NCBI RefSeq assembly: GCF_901933205.1
Contig: NC_044601.1
Coordinates: 32,154,352 to 32,218,351, forward strand
Reading direction: 5' to 3'
Source of the DNA: Camarhynchus parvulus
Lineage: Eukaryota; Chordata; Aves; Passeriformes; Thraupidae
Length of the DNA stretch: 64,000 nt
Shown here: positions 63,966-64,000 of the stretch, piece after piece
Position numbering within the stretch: position 1 is the first letter of the stretch
Layout: each line of letters opens with the position of its first letter
Notes under the pieces: generated by a model
What the model saw: the letters and a program-made list of their open reading frames with translations, nothing else
What the model was told of the DNA's origin: nothing
Databases searched by the model: none
Program-made: the position numbers and the translations under genes

Positions 63966-64000
63966 CTAGACAATAATAAAGTGTTCATATTGTATTCCCT

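Overview
This 64 kb window is AT-rich, gene-poor nuclear DNA from a bird, most likely a songbird. The evidence is about eleven CR1 LINE copies and fragments, six or seven recognisable LTRs of avian ERVL and ERVK types, long tetranucleotide microsatellites, and no long open reading frame in either direction. The LTR at 37197-37579 matches, from memory, a family common in passerine genomes. That match and the other family names were not checked by a search. There are no bacterial, viral or organelle genes, no tRNA or rRNA, and no CRISPR array.

Layout. 1-1940: a long plus-strand CR1 that enters from outside the window. 4020-4400: solo LTR. 6742-8240: 1.5 kb minus-strand CR1 with reverse-transcriptase remnants. 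9870-10167 and 12557-12851: two LTR-like blocks. 13319-13897: nearly complete ERVL-type LTR. 18815-19385: CR1. 21630-22331 and 23215-24126: LTR material. 24540-24885: G/T-rich tract and an AGAT microsatellite. 27974-28105: a candidate minus-strand exon encoding a membrane-spanning segment, followed by a second CR1 (28208-29290) of the same subfamily as the first. 33375-33694: decayed last exon of an acrosin-like serine protease. 36299-36597: roughly 300 bp GAAA microsatellite. 37045-37579: CR1 fragment next to an intact solo ERVK LTR with a perfect 6-bp target duplication. 46-53 kb: CR1 fragments, a short LTR and a 56-bp tandem duplication. 57747-57799: a candidate plus-strand exon. 58276-58765 and 63797-63965: further CR1 copies.

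Interpretation. The window reads as intergenic or deep intronic sequence. The only confidently recognised protein-coding homology outside transposons is the acrosin-like pseudogene. It keeps the splice acceptor expected just before the GDSGGP block, so it arose by DNA duplication and not by retroposition. It carries at least two frameshifts and several stops. Two other candidate exons have good splice sites and coding-like composition, but I could not name their genes. No genes here act together as a pathway. Stretches between listed features are described as unannotated intervals; they are AT-rich and hold only short chance ORFs.
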